Assembly (NCBI GenBank): GCA_000173115.1
Contig: ABVW01000001.1
Location: forward strand, 485,384 to 549,383
Origin: Flavobacteria bacterium MS024-3C
GTDB lineage: Bacteria > Bacteroidota > Bacteroidia > Flavobacteriales > Flavobacteriaceae
Direction of reading: 5' to 3'
Length of the DNA: 64,000 bases
Made by a program: the position numbers and the translations under genes. Shown one piece after another: positions 46,180 to 55,707 of the stretch. Below the pieces are notes generated by a model. It saw only the letters and a list, made by a program, of their open reading frames with translations. It did no database searches and was not told the DNA's origin. How positions within the stretch are numbered: position 1 is the first letter of the stretch; the number at the start of each line of letters is the position of its first letter.

Positions 46180-47496
46180 TTATAGTTCAAATCCAAGATT
46201 TACCCCTAATTTTTCTGCGATTAAGGCGTTTACCCTTTTCTTGAGTTCCGGAATACGCACACTCTCCAATACATTGTTGGCAAAGGCATACATGAGTAGC
46301 GCCTGGGCTTCTTTTTTTCCAATTCCCCTAGACTGCAAGTAAAACAAGGCATCATGGTCTAATTGACCAATGGTACAGCCGTGAGAACACTTTACGTCGT
46401 CTGCAAAAATCTCTAGTTGCGGCTTGGTGTTTATACTAGACTTATCAGAGATAAGCAGGTTGTTGTTTTGTTGGAATGCGTTGGTTTTTTGCGCCAAACG
46501 ATCCACCATTATTTTACCGTTAAATACGCCGGTACTGTTGCCGTCGTAAATTCCTTTGTAATCTTGGTGGCTCTCACAGTTCGGTTGAATGTGGTGCACC
46601 AGGGTATGGTGGTCTACATGCTGTCCGTCTCCAATAATAGTGACCCCCTTCATGGTAGAGTCTATACGCTCCCCATTTTGGTAGAAATTTAAATTGTTTC
46701 TGGTCATTTTCCCGCCAAAAGAGAATGTGTGTAGTGTCACCACAGACTGACTGTGCTGGTCTATATAGGTATTGTCTACCAGACTAGCGCTGTTGTTGTC
46801 ATTTTGAACCTTGTAAAAGTCTATGATAGCACTTTTGGCAGCAAAAATTTCTGTTACTGCATTGGTAAACACCGCATTTTCACTTAAAGACTGGTGGCGT
46901 TCTAGAATTTGCACCTCTGCATTTTCTTCTACCACCACTAGGTTTCTAGGTTGTAGTAAAAGCGCTTGCTCGCGACCTGTGGCAAAATGAATGATCTCAA
47001 TAGGCTTCATGGCCTGAGTATTCTTGGGAATGTGAATATAGGCCCCTTCTTTGCTAAAAGCAGTGTTGAGTGCCGTGAGGTTTTCTTCCTTGGAAGCTAC
47101 CTTATTAAAATAAGCCTCAATAATAGGCTTGTACATTTCTTTTGTGAGGGCCGCAGACATAAGACAGACGTCTATGCCTTGGTGGGTGGTCTCCGATAAA
47201 AAAGAACTGTACACCCCGTCTACAAAAACAATTTTATAGGTGTCTACTTCGTGTAAAAAGTATTTTTTAACGTCTTTATACTCTAAAGTGGCTGCTTCCT
47301 TTGGAAAAATATTAAAGTCTAATTTTTCTAAAGATTTTAGGGAAGTGTACTTCCATGCTTCCATTTTTTTGGTTGGAAAACCTTGGTTTTCAAAGACTTT
47401 CATGGCTGCAGAACGAACGTCATGCACCGGATGGTCTAAGTCTACCTGGTTCTCAAAGGCCATAAAGGCGTTTACTAGCTTGTCTTTTAGTTCCAT
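46180..47496 (-). CDS. sufD: Fe-S cluster assembly protein SufD
   Basis: 438 residues, a beta-helix scaffold protein. The recognisable part is the C-terminal segment SHGCTIGQLDHDALFYLQSRGIGKKEAQALLMYAFANNVLE. It pairs with SufB and the SufC ATPase. It abuts sufC with no gap. Confidence 0.95.
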   Translation of the reverse strand: MELKDKLVNAFMAFENQVDLDHPVHDVRSAAMKVFENQGFPTKKMEAWKYTSLKSLEKLDFNIFPKEAATLEYKDVKKYFLHEVDTYKIVFVDGVYSSFLSETTHQGIDVCLMSAALTKEMYKPIIEAYFNKVASKEENLTALNTAFSKEGAYIHIPKNTQAMKPIEIIHFATGREQALLLQPRNLVVVEENAEVQILERHQSLSENAVFTNAVTEIFAAKSAIIDFYKVQNDNNSASLVDNTYIDQHSQSVVTLHTFSFGGKMTRNNLNFYQNGERIDSTMKGVTIIGDGQHVDHHTLVHHIQPNCESHQDYKGIYDGNSTGVFNGKIMVDRLAQKTNAFQQNNNLLISDKSSINTKPQLEIFADDVKCSHGCTIGQLDHDALFYLQSRGIGKKEAQALLMYAFANNVLESVRIPELKKRVNALIAEKLGVNLGFEL

Positions 47497-48249
47497 CTAT
47501 AGCGCTGTTTCATGTTTGATCCAGTCGTAGCCTTTTTCTTCTAATTCAAGGGCCAAACTCGCGTCCCCAGATTTTACAATCTTTCCGTCGTACAATACGT
47601 GTACAAAGTCAGGTACTATATAGTCTAACAAACGCTGGTAGTGGGTGATCACGACTACCGCATTGTCTTTTGAACGCAGTTTATTTACCCCAGCCGCCAC
47701 AATTCTAAGGGCGTCAATATCCAATCCGGAATCTGTTTCATCGAGTATGGCTACTTTGGGTTCCAACATGGCCATTTGGAAAATTTCGTTACGCTTTTTC
47801 TCTCCTCCAGAGAAGCCTTCATTGAGGGATCTGGACAAGAATTTGCGGTCTATTTCTAACAATTCCGCCTTTTCCTTGATCATTTTAAGCATCTCATTGG
47901 CAGGCATGTCTTCCTGACCCCTGGCTTTGCGGGATTCATTAATGGCGGTTTTCATAAAGTTGGTTACCGTCACTCCTGGAATTTCCACAGGGTATTGAAA
48001 AGACAAGAAAATTCCTTTGTGAGCGCGTTCTTCAGGAGCGTCGTCGGCCAAATCTTGGCCATCTAACAACACTTCTCCTTTGGTGACTTCAAATTCATCT
48101 TTACCTGCTACTACAGAAGCCAAAGTGCTTTTGCCAGCACCGTTAGGCCCCATAATGGCGTGTACTTCTCCAGGTTTTACCACAAGGTTAATGCCCTTTA
48201 ATATCTCTTTATTGTCTACACTTGCGTGTAAGTTCTTAATCTCTAACAT
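47497..48249 (-). CDS. sufC: Fe-S cluster assembly ATPase SufC
   Basis: 250 residues. ABC ATPase motifs are Walker A GPNGAGKST, signature FSGGEKKR and Walker B VAILDETDSGLD. It drives conformational change of the SufBD scaffold. It lies 31 bp after sufB. Confidence 0.97.
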   Translation of the reverse strand: MLEIKNLHASVDNKEILKGINLVVKPGEVHAIMGPNGAGKSTLASVVAGKDEFEVTKGEVLLDGQDLADDAPEERAHKGIFLSFQYPVEIPGVTVTNFMKTAINESRKARGQEDMPANEMLKMIKEKAELLEIDRKFLSRSLNEGFSGGEKKRNEIFQMAMLEPKVAILDETDSGLDIDALRIVAAGVNKLRSKDNAVVVITHYQRLLDYIVPDFVHVLYDGKIVKSGDASLALELEEKGYDWIKHETAL

Positions 48250-48280
48250 TTTTTTATTCTATAGGGTGTGGGCGCAGTGT

Positions 48281-49726
48281 TTATCCTACTGAGCCTTCTA
48301 AACTGATTTCTAATAATTTTTGTGCTTCTACCGCAAACTCCATTGGAAGCTTGTTTAAGACCTCTTTGCTAAACCCATTGACAATTAAGGCAATGGCTTT
48401 TTCTGTAGGAATACCTCGTTGGTTACAATAGAAAATCTGGTCTTCTCCAATTTTTGAGGTGGTGGCTTCGTGCTCAATTTGAGCCGTTTTGTTCTTCACT
48501 TCAATATAAGGAAAAGTGTGTGCGCCACATTGGTCACCCATCAGGAGGGAGTCGCATTGAGAAAAGTTTCTGGCATTTTCTGCCCTTGCACCCACTTGAA
48601 CCAATCCACGGTAAGAATTCTGCGATTTACCCGCAGAAATACCCTTAGAAATAATGGTACTTCTGGTATTCTTCCCAAGGTGTATCATCTTAGTGCCCGT
48701 GTCTGCTTGCTGGAAATTATTGGTGACCGCAATGGAGTAAAACTCTCCAATAGAATGGTCCCCTTTAAGTACGCAAGATGGGTATTTCCAAGTGACTGCA
48801 GAACCTGTTTCTACCTGTGTCCAAGAAATTTTAGCGTGGTTTTCACAAATTCCTCTCTTGGTCACAAAATTATAAACCCCGCCTTTTCCTTGCTTGTCCC
48901 CAGGGAACCAGTTTTGAACGGTGGAGTATTTTATCTCTGCGTGATCTAAAGCTACAAGCTCTACCACGGCAGCGTGTAATTGATTTTCATCTCTCGAGGG
49001 CGCCGTACAGCCTTCTAAATAACTCACATAAGAGCCCTCATCCGCAATCACTAGCGTGCGCTCGAATTGTCCTGTACCTGCTTGGTTAATTCTGAAGTAA
49101 GTAGAGAGTTCCATAGGGCAACGAACGCCTTTTGGAATATAACAGAAAGAGCCGTCGGAGAATACAGCAGAGTTTAAAGCTGCGTAATAGTTGTCTTTTT
49201 GAGGCACCACAGAACCAATATATTTTTTCACTAATTCAGGATGCTCTCTAATGGCCTCTGAAATAGAGCAGAAAATAATTCCTTTCTCTCCCAGGGTCTT
49301 TTTAAAGGTAGTGGCTACAGATACGGAGTCCATGACAATGTCTACCGCTACACCTGCTAGCATTTTTTGTTCGTCCAATGAAATACCCAAACGCTTAAAA
49401 GTGTCTAACAATTCGGGATCTACCTCGTCTATAGAATCGTATTTGGGTTTTTTATTGGGGGCGGAATAATAAGAAATGGCCTGAAAATCTGGCTTGGTGT
49501 AATGCACGTTTGCCCATTCCGGTTCTTCCATTTCCAGCCATGACCTGTAAGCGTCTAAACGCCACTGGGTCATCCATTCTGGTTCTTCTTTTTTCTTGGA
49601 GATGGCTACGACAATCTCTTCGCTAAGCCCAATGGGAAAAGTATCGGATTCTATGTCTGTATAAAAACCGTACTCATACTCTTTGGTCTCCAGTTCTTTT
49701 TTTAATTCTTCTTCCGTGTATGCCAT
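48281..49726 (-). CDS. sufB: Fe-S cluster assembly scaffold SufB
   Basis: 481 residues from ATG 49726; the longer open frame to 49822 runs into sufA and is not family-like. Landmarks are [51 protein letters not shown] and the C-terminal [21 protein letters not shown]. Nascent clusters form on the SufBCD complex. Confidence 0.96.
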   Translation of the reverse strand: MAYTEEELKKELETKEYEYGFYTDIESDTFPIGLSEEIVVAISKKKEEPEWMTQWRLDAYRSWLEMEEPEWANVHYTKPDFQAISYYSAPNKKPKYDSIDEVDPELLDTFKRLGISLDEQKMLAGVAVDIVMDSVSVATTFKKTLGEKGIIFCSISEAIREHPELVKKYIGSVVPQKDNYYAALNSAVFSDGSFCYIPKGVRCPMELSTYFRINQAGTGQFERTLVIADEGSYVSYLEGCTAPSRDENQLHAAVVELVALDHAEIKYSTVQNWFPGDKQGKGGVYNFVTKRGICENHAKISWTQVETGSAVTWKYPSCVLKGDHSIGEFYSIAVTNNFQQADTGTKMIHLGKNTRSTIISKGISAGKSQNSYRGLVQVGARAENARNFSQCDSLLMGDQCGAHTFPYIEVKNKTAQIEHEATTSKIGEDQIFYCNQRGIPTEKAIALIVNGFSKEVLNKLPMEFAVEAQKLLEISLEGSVG

Positions 49727-49748
49727 TTTCTTTTTTTTAGGGAGTTGG

Positions 49749-50078
49749 TTATAGAGAGAAACTCTCTCCACAACCACAGGTGCGTTGGGCGTTGGGGTTG
49801 TTAAACACAAACCCTTTGCCATTAAGGCCTCCTGAGTATTCTAAGACGGTACCTACCAGATATAAAAAACTCTTTTTATCTACTAGGATACGCACCTCAT
49901 TGTCTTCAAAAACTTGGTCTGTTTCACCAGCAGTCTTATCGAAAGTAAGTGCATAAGAAAGGCCGCTACAGCCGCCACTTTCAACGCCTACTCTAACATA
50001 ATCTGCTTGGGCATTAAAGCCTTCTTCCTCCATGAGGGACATGACTTTTTTCTTTGCTGTTTCAGATACGCTGATCAT
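49749..50078 (-). CDS. sufA: A-type Fe-S carrier (SufA/IscA/ErpA family)
   Basis: 109 residues from ATG 50078; an upstream in-frame start (50108) lies in the promoter region. The three cluster-binding cysteines are in SGGCSGLSY and the C-terminal CGCGESF. It receives clusters from SufBCD and hands them to apo-proteins. It is the first gene of the operon. Confidence 0.94.
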   Translation of the reverse strand: MISVSETAKKKVMSLMEEEGFNAQADYVRVGVESGGCSGLSYALTFDKTAGETDQVFEDNEVRILVDKKSFLYLVGTVLEYSGGLNGKGFVFNNPNAQRTCGCGESFSL

Positions 50079-50082
50079 TCTT

Positions 50083-50101
50083 AAATAGATTAATTCTAAA
50101 T
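50083..50101. promoter_or_regulatory. ICE-like half-palindrome at the predicted suf transcription start
   Basis: AAATAGATTAATTCTAAAT matches the araC/hemA palindrome core at 15 of 19 positions, with the right half-site (ATTCTAAAT) exact. It lies just downstream of the suf -7 box and 5-23 bp before the sufA ATG, so a bound protein would block initiation. Confidence 0.5.
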
Positions 50102-50107
50102 TAGACA

Positions 50108-50134
50108 CAAATATACATAAAGATTGTATTTTTG
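50108..50134. promoter_or_regulatory. Divergent -7 elements for the suf operon and thiL
   Basis: TATATTTG on the minus strand (50115-50108) lies 30 bp before sufA; TATTTTTG on the plus strand (50127-50134) lies 4 bp before the thiL ATG at 50139. Both match TANNTTTG exactly. They are 11 bp apart, so the promoters overlap and may compete. Confidence 0.6.
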
Positions 50135-50138
50135 CGGC

Positions 50139-51179
50139 ATGTTAGAAGCAAAAAATTCTCAGAAGACCGACCTAGAAAAGCTAGGCGAGTTTGGACTTAT
50201 AGACCATTTAACCAAGGATTTACCCCAAAGTCAATCCAGTACGGTGCTCTCCATTGGAGACGACGCTGCCGTGCTAGACCACCAAGGCTATCAAACGGTG
50301 CTGACCACAGACATGCTCATAGAAGGGGTGCACTTTGATTTGGCCTATATGCCCTTGCAGCACTTGGGTTATAAAGCCGTGGTAGTTAATTTGTCGGATG
50401 TGTATGCCATGAATGCTACCGCCACTCAGATCACCATTTCCCTGGCCATTTCCAACCGTTTTTCCTTAGAAGCCCTAGAGGCTTTTTACGATGGGGTGCG
50501 CCATGCTGCAGCCCATTATGGGGTAGATGTGGTGGGTGGAGACACCACTTCTAGCACAAAAGGCATGATTATTTCCATTACTGCTTTGGGTACGGTGGTG
50601 CCTGCTAAAATCACCAAACGCTCTGGCGCCAAAGAAAACGATCTTTTGGTGGTTTCTGGAGATTTAGGTGGCGCGTATATGGGGCTTCAGGTTTTGGAAA
50701 GAGAGAAGGCTGTTTATGAGGTAAACCCCAACAGTCAGCCAGACTTAGTACCCTACCACTATATTGTACAGCGACAGTTAAAGCCAGAGGCCAGAAAAGA
50801 CATTCCCAATTTATTGGAGGCCTTAGACGTATTGCCTACTGCTATGATTGACATTTCAGACGGCCTCTCTTCAGAGATCCTACACCTTTGCAAGGCCAGC
50901 GGCGTAGGCTGTGATTTATATGAAGACAAAATACCACTAGACCCTACTGTCATTAATGCCTGTGAGGAATTCAATATAGATTCCACCACAGTAGCCCTCT
51001 CTGGAGGAGAAGACTACGAACTGCTTTTCACCATTGCTCAAAAAGATTTTGACAAGATTAAAGGCAATCCCCACCTCACGGTCATAGGACACATTACCGC
51101 CAAAGAAAGCGGTGCCCATTTGGTCACCAGAGCCAATACTAAAATTGCTCTCCAAGCCCAGGGCTGGAATTCGTTTTAA
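50139..51179 (+). CDS. thiL: Thiamine-monophosphate kinase
   Basis: 346 residues from ATG 50139. It phosphorylates thiamine monophosphate to the active diphosphate. The AIRS/PurM-like fold shows SIGDDAAVLD, TTDMLIEGVHFD, NLSDVYAMNA, VVGGDTTSS, DISDGLSSEI and LSGGEDYELLFT. The last base of its stop overlaps the brnQ ATG (TAATG). Confidence 0.94.
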   Translation: MLEAKNSQKTDLEKLGEFGLIDHLTKDLPQSQSSTVLSIGDDAAVLDHQGYQTVLTTDMLIEGVHFDLAYMPLQHLGYKAVVVNLSDVYAMNATATQITISLAISNRFSLEALEAFYDGVRHAAAHYGVDVVGGDTTSSTKGMIISITALGTVVPAKITKRSGAKENDLLVVSGDLGGAYMGLQVLEREKAVYEVNPNSQPDLVPYHYIVQRQLKPEARKDIPNLLEALDVLPTAMIDISDGLSSEILHLCKASGVGCDLYEDKIPLDPTVINACEEFNIDSTTVALSGGEDYELLFTIAQKDFDKIKGNPHLTVIGHITAKESGAHLVTRANTKIALQAQGWNSF

Positions 51180-52510
51180 TGAAGAAACTACTCGCTGCTT
51201 TTGCGCTGTTTTCGCTCTTTTTTGGGGCAGGGAATCTTATTTTACCGCCTTATTTAGGGGTGCAGGCAGGTGCAGACTGGGCACTAGTAGCCTTTGGTTT
51301 CGTGATCTCTGCGGTGCTTATTCCCATTTTGGGAATATTCGCACATGCCAAATTACAGGGAACCATCTATGATTTTGGGGCCCCATTGGGCAAAGTGCTC
51401 TCCCTGACTTACGCGGCCCTTATTTATGGCATTGCGCTGGCGCTTCCAGCGCCCCGCACCGCCTCAGTGACCCATGAAATGGCTATAATGCCTTTTGCAG
51501 ACAGTCCTTATTGGCTCACCAGCCTGGTGTATTTCAGTTTGGTGCTGCTCGCGGCATTGAACCGTTCCAAGCTTCTAGACCTCTTTGGTAAAATCACCAC
51601 CCCTGGAATTTTAATCGTACTCACAGCCTTAATTGGCATGGCGGTTTTTGCACCAGAAGTGGCCTTGGCTCCAACCACCATGGAAAATCCTTTTGGGAGC
51701 AGTTTGTTAGAAGGTTATCAGACCTTTGATGCTATTGCTGCCGTAGTAATAGGAGGGGTATTGCTGGTTTCTATTCAGAAAATGCAGGCCAAGGATAACG
51801 CAACCACAGCAAATACAGATCAAGCCAACCAAAGCACAAACCCATACGACCTACAAAAAAGTACGGTACGTTTTGCCGCGGTCTTTTCAGCCATTGCGTT
51901 GTCTGCCATTTATGTGGGCCTCATTTATGCTGGGGCACAAAGCCAGGGGAATATTGACTTAGAAAGCAGTAGGAGTGAAATTTTACAAGCCATGGCCAAG
52001 CTATTTTTGGGAAATACAGCCCCTGTGGGCCTCGGCATTTTAGTGGCCTTGGCCTGTTTTACCACCGCCACAGGAATTGTAACAGGAACGGCAGATTTTG
52101 TGGCCAGTTATTTTGAAGGCCCCGCCTATGTGCCCGGAACCGCCAGAAAAGTATTTATAAGCGTGGCCATTGCAGGCGCAATATTAGGGGTGCTCATGGG
52201 GCAATTCCCCGTGGTCTATATTATTGCCATAGCCGTACCCGCCTTGGTTTTTATTTACCCCACCACCATTATTCTTATGGCCTTGCACGTTCTGCCCGCC
52301 TCCTGGGCCACCCCAAAAGCCTTTAAGGCAGCTGTGTTGGTGTGTTTTGTAGTCAACACCCCCGCTTTTTTGGACAGTTTAGGCTACCCCACCTTGCAAG
52401 AGGCCACCGCATTATTGCCGCTGAGCAGCCAAGGATTGGCCTGGGTTTTACCCGTACTATTAAGCGTGGTGGGCGTAAAGATTTTTGACGTATTTTTAAT
52501 TAAAAAATAA
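51179..52510 (+). CDS. brnQ: Branched-chain amino acid carrier BrnQ (LIVCS family)
   Basis: 443 residues with about 12 membrane helices. The N-terminal ALFSLFFGAGNLILPPYLGVQAG is the family signature. It imports Leu/Ile/Val coupled to an ion gradient. A hydrophilic loop (about 198-220, Asn/Thr/Gln-rich) divides the two halves. It is coupled by one-base overlaps to thiL before it and to the next gene. Confidence 0.93.
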   Translation: MKKLLAAFALFSLFFGAGNLILPPYLGVQAGADWALVAFGFVISAVLIPILGIFAHAKLQGTIYDFGAPLGKVLSLTYAALIYGIALALPAPRTASVTHEMAIMPFADSPYWLTSLVYFSLVLLAALNRSKLLDLFGKITTPGILIVLTALIGMAVFAPEVALAPTTMENPFGSSLLEGYQTFDAIAAVVIGGVLLVSIQKMQAKDNATTANTDQANQSTNPYDLQKSTVRFAAVFSAIALSAIYVGLIYAGAQSQGNIDLESSRSEILQAMAKLFLGNTAPVGLGILVALACFTTATGIVTGTADFVASYFEGPAYVPGTARKVFISVAIAGAILGVLMGQFPVVYIIAIAVPALVFIYPTTIILMALHVLPASWATPKAFKAAVLVCFVVNTPAFLDSLGYPTLQEATALLPLSSQGLAWVLPVLLSVVGVKIFDVFLIKK

Positions 52511-53592
52511 TGCATCGCTTTATTTTACCGCCTTACGCTGCCCAGCGCCTCTGCCGCTGCAAGGTTTTTGTAAATCTGCCACTGCTGTTGTTGCTCAGTG
52601 TTTTTGCAGCCAGCTGGGTCCAAGCCCAAACGCTCATTAAAGGACAGGTATTAGACGCGCTTGACCAGTCTCCACTAGAGGGGGTGTCAGTATATTTTGA
52701 CGGAACTTCCCTAGGCACTATTACCAATGCAGCAGGATTTTTTGAACTGCCGCTCTCACAAAAAATAAATGCAACATTAGTAGTCAGTTATTTGGGCTAT
52801 GAAACTCGTTCCATTGCAGATTTACAAAACTTATCCAAGGGATTTACGGCCAAAATATTTTTAGAAGAAGCCGTAGTGTCTTTAGATGAGGTGGTGTTGG
52901 AACCAGACACCTGGTCTAGAGAGCGTAAATACCGCTTATTTAAACGCACCTTTTTAGGAGAAGACACAGCAGCCCAGCGCACCAAAATTCTGAACCCAGA
53001 GGTATTGCGATTTTATTACAACAAGCAAACTGCTACGCTCTACGCCTATGCGTCTGCCCCATTGAACATACAAAACAAATACCTGGGCTATTTGGTGCGC
53101 TATGCCCTGATAGATTTTGAGCTCTCCTTTTTCAAAGACACTGTTCAAAACGAATGGCCTCAGGAGTACATTTCCTATTATTCGGGCACCTCTTTTTTCA
53201 CACCATTAGCCCTGCAGACCAAGAGCAAATACGCCAAAAATAGGGCCAAAGCCTATGACGGATCTACCCTTTTCTTTATGCGTATGCTAATATTAGGGCA
53301 GCTCAAAGAAAATGGTTTCAGGTTTTTTTACGGCCAAAAAGAAGTGACTTGGGAAGTGGTATTTGGCTTGAATCAGGAAGAGGACTTTTTAAAAGTAACC
53401 CAAGAAATACCCAGAATCACCATTTTACACAAAAAGAAGCAATCTGTTTTAGAAGCGGTGAATGGCCCCTTTTATTTAGATGGTTTGGGAAATTTTGCGC
53501 CCGCCAACCGCCTGTCTTTTGGCGGTTATATGGGGGGTAAACGCTTGGCGGCTATGCTACCTTTAGATTACGGAATTTCTGAGCAACCATAA
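52510..53592 (+). CDS. Secreted protein with N-terminal carboxypeptidase-regulatory-like domain
   Basis: 360 residues: a long N-terminus with a signal segment (about 20-41, LLLLLSVFAASWVQA), then the CarboxypepD_reg-like beta-sandwich (about 44-125, IKGQVLDALDQSPLEGVSVYFDGTSLGTITNAAGFFELPL), and a C-terminal part without recognisable motifs. The domain is common at the front of TonB-dependent receptors, but no plug or barrel follows here. It starts with ATG overlapping the brnQ stop. Function unknown. Confidence 0.8.
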   Translation: MHRFILPPYAAQRLCRCKVFVNLPLLLLLSVFAASWVQAQTLIKGQVLDALDQSPLEGVSVYFDGTSLGTITNAAGFFELPLSQKINATLVVSYLGYETRSIADLQNLSKGFTAKIFLEEAVVSLDEVVLEPDTWSRERKYRLFKRTFLGEDTAAQRTKILNPEVLRFYYNKQTATLYAYASAPLNIQNKYLGYLVRYALIDFELSFFKDTVQNEWPQEYISYYSGTSFFTPLALQTKSKYAKNRAKAYDGSTLFFMRMLILGQLKENGFRFFYGQKEVTWEVVFGLNQEEDFLKVTQEIPRITILHKKKQSVLEAVNGPFYLDGLGNFAPANRLSFGGYMGGKRLAAMLPLDYGISEQP

Positions 53593-53653
53593 GCAACGGT
53601 TTTTTTCAGTTCCTTAAACTATAACAGTAATACTCATTTTGTAGGGTGTTGTA

Positions 53654-53917
53654 CTAATAATGAAAGCGCATAGAAATAACCTCTATTTGGTTTTTTTCAT
53701 CATTCACCCTGTATACCAGTCTGTGCTCTCTTGAAATTCTTCTACTCCAAAACCCTGAGAGTGTCCCTTTCAGTTGCTCCGGTTTTCCTATGCCATGATA
53801 AGGAGTTGCCACTATGGAAACGAGCAGGGCCGATATTTTTTTTTGCACCCCTTTATTGCCAGAATGTTTCCAAAAATCTAATTCTTTTATAGCGCTCGGA
53901 GAAAATATTACTTCCAA
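53654..53917 (-). CDS. yoeB: Txe/YoeB-family mRNA endoribonuclease toxin
   Basis: 87 residues, normal for YoeB. The RelE-like fold shows FSPSAIKELDFW, KPEQLKGTLSGFWSRRISREHRLVYRV and the C-terminal RFHY; Glu, Arg and His-Tyr at the expected catalytic places are all present, so it looks active. It overlaps the antitoxin gene by 10 bp. Targets ribosome-bound mRNA. Confidence 0.94.
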   Translation of the reverse strand: MEVIFSPSAIKELDFWKHSGNKGVQKKISALLVSIVATPYHGIGKPEQLKGTLSGFWSRRISREHRLVYRVNDEKNQIEVISMRFHY

Positions 53918-54168
53918 AGCGTAGCAATTTCTCTGGATTCACCCGCTCCATTTTCCAATTCCGTTATGGAAGCTTGAATATTTTCTTTATTTGCTTTAGT
54001 AGATAGTAGGTGTATGGTTTCCTTCCATCCGTTGTACTCAGAAAGTGGAATCATGACCACATCTTCTGCTTTGGATCTGTGCACTATAATGGTCTCTCCG
54101 TCTTTAGACACAGCATCTAATTTTTCTTTTAGTTTTTTTCTAAGTTCGGTGGGATTGGTAGTTTCCAT
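53908..54168 (-). CDS. yefM: YefM-family antitoxin
   Basis: 86 residues from ATG 54168; an extended frame to 54210 would consume the operator region. N-terminal Phd/YefM DNA-binding segment TELRKKLKEKLDAVSKDGETIIVHRSKAEDVVMIPLSEYNGW and a C-terminal acidic helix that binds YoeB. With the toxin it represses its own promoter, where TGTACA hexamers lie (54184-54205). Confidence 0.92.
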   Translation of the reverse strand: METTNPTELRKKLKEKLDAVSKDGETIIVHRSKAEDVVMIPLSEYNGWKETIHLLSTKANKENIQASITELENGAGESREIATLWK

Positions 54169-54183
54169 ATAACATTTTATGTA

Positions 54184-54205
54184 AATGTACAGAATAACGT
54201 ACATT
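54184..54205. promoter_or_regulatory. YefM-type operator (TGTACA core hexamers)
   Basis: The inverted repeat AATGTAC, 8-base spacer, GTACATT contains TGTACA (54186-54191) and CGTACA (54198-54203), with centres 12 bp apart. The E. coli yefM-yoeB operator has adjacent palindromes with TGTACA cores, as I recall also 12 bp apart. It lies 16 bp before the yefM ATG. Confidence 0.7.
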
Positions 54206-54332
54206 ATCAAGTTGTTTTTCCCCTTTATTTTCCATTGCCCTCCTATTTTAGCCTTTTAAAATTTAATTATCTTTATCCCAGCTGGTTTAAAACACCTGCA
54301 ACAACTGTCTTTAAATAACACCTTATATTTCC

Positions 54333-55631
54333 ATGAAATACCAAGCCATCCCCAATACCCTTTTTATAAAAAACCGACAAAAGTTCACTGCCCAAATGAT
54401 CTCAGGGAGCTTGGCTGTATTTAATTCTAACGACATTTATCCGGTGTCTGCAGACAGCACTTTGCCTTTTGCACAGCATTCAGACATACTATACCTAAGT
54501 GGGGCAGATCAGGAAGAAAGCATTTTATTGCTCTTTCCAGATGCACTGAACCCAGCCCATAGAGAAATTCTCTTTGTGCGTGAAACCAATGAGCATATTG
54601 CGGTTTGGGAAGGGGCCAAATACACCAAAGAGAAAGCCACTGCTATTTCAGGAATCCAGACCATCATGTGGTTGTCAGACTTTGATAAGGTCTTTTTTGA
54701 TCTTATGACCGAGGCCCACACCATCTATTTTAACACCAATGAGCACTACCGTCAGGCGGTAGAAACCCAAACCAGGGAAGACCGTTTTATAGCCAAGTGT
54801 AAGGCGCAGTTTCCGGCCCACCAATGGCAAAAAAGCCAGCCCATTTTACAAGAAATAAGAGGGGTAAAAGAAGCAGAGGAAATTGCCCAGATGCAGACTG
54901 CTTGTAACATTACAGGCAAAGGCATCCGCCGGCTTTTAGGTTTTATAAAGCCAGGCGTTTGGGAATATGAAATAGAAGCAGAATTATTACATGAATTCGT
55001 GCGCAACCGCTCCAAGGGCTTTGCCTACACCCCTATTATTGCCTCTGGCGCCAATGCCAATGTGCTGCATTATATAGAGAACAACCAGCAGTGCCAGGCC
55101 GGGGACCTGATCCTGATGGACGTGGCCGCTGAATATGCCAATTACCGTTCAGACCTTACCAGGACTTTTCCCGTGAGCGGCCGTTTTACCGAGCGTCAGG
55201 CAGCCGTTTACAATGCGGTATTGCGCGTTAAAAATGCCGCTACAAAAATGTTGGTTCCAGGAATGTTATGGGCAGAATACCACCGTGAAGTAGGGGAGAT
55301 TATGACCGCTGAGTTGTTGGCCTTGGGTCTTTTAGACCCGGCCGATGTCAAAAACCAAGACCCCAATAAACCCGCCTATAAAAAGTACTTTATGCACGGC
55401 ACCAGCCACCACATTGGTCTGGACACCCATGACTACGGCGCGCTCAAAACTCCTATGAAAGCAGGGATGGTCTTTACTGTAGAGCCAGGTATTTATATTC
55501 CAGAAGAGGGTATTGGCATTCGCTTAGAAGACAATGTAGTGATTCAAGAAAAAGGAGACCCCATTAACCTCATGGCCCACATTCCCATTACCGTAGCAGA
55601 AATAGAGGCCCTCATGAATGGGGAAATATAG
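54333..55631 (+). CDS. pepP: Xaa-Pro aminopeptidase (aminopeptidase P, M24B)
   Basis: 432 residues. The N-terminal AMP_N domain (about 1-170) is followed by the pita-bread catalytic domain. Metal ligands are visible: Asp in DVAAEYANYRSDLTRTFP, His in HGTSHHIGLDTHD, Glu in VEPGIYIP and Glu in RLEDNVVI. It removes an N-terminal residue before proline; no signal peptide, so cytoplasmic. Confidence 0.94.
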   Translation: MKYQAIPNTLFIKNRQKFTAQMISGSLAVFNSNDIYPVSADSTLPFAQHSDILYLSGADQEESILLLFPDALNPAHREILFVRETNEHIAVWEGAKYTKEKATAISGIQTIMWLSDFDKVFFDLMTEAHTIYFNTNEHYRQAVETQTREDRFIAKCKAQFPAHQWQKSQPILQEIRGVKEAEEIAQMQTACNITGKGIRRLLGFIKPGVWEYEIEAELLHEFVRNRSKGFAYTPIIASGANANVLHYIENNQQCQAGDLILMDVAAEYANYRSDLTRTFPVSGRFTERQAAVYNAVLRVKNAATKMLVPGMLWAEYHREVGEIMTAELLALGLLDPADVKNQDPNKPAYKKYFMHGTSHHIGLDTHDYGALKTPMKAGMVFTVEPGIYIPEEGIGIRLEDNVVIQEKGDPINLMAHIPITVAEIEALMNGEI

Positions 55632-55707
55632 CCACTGGTGTTATATCACTTCTTTTAATGTAAGCAAAAAGTACTTACCTTAGGAGGTGAAAAACAACAC
55701 CAACCCC

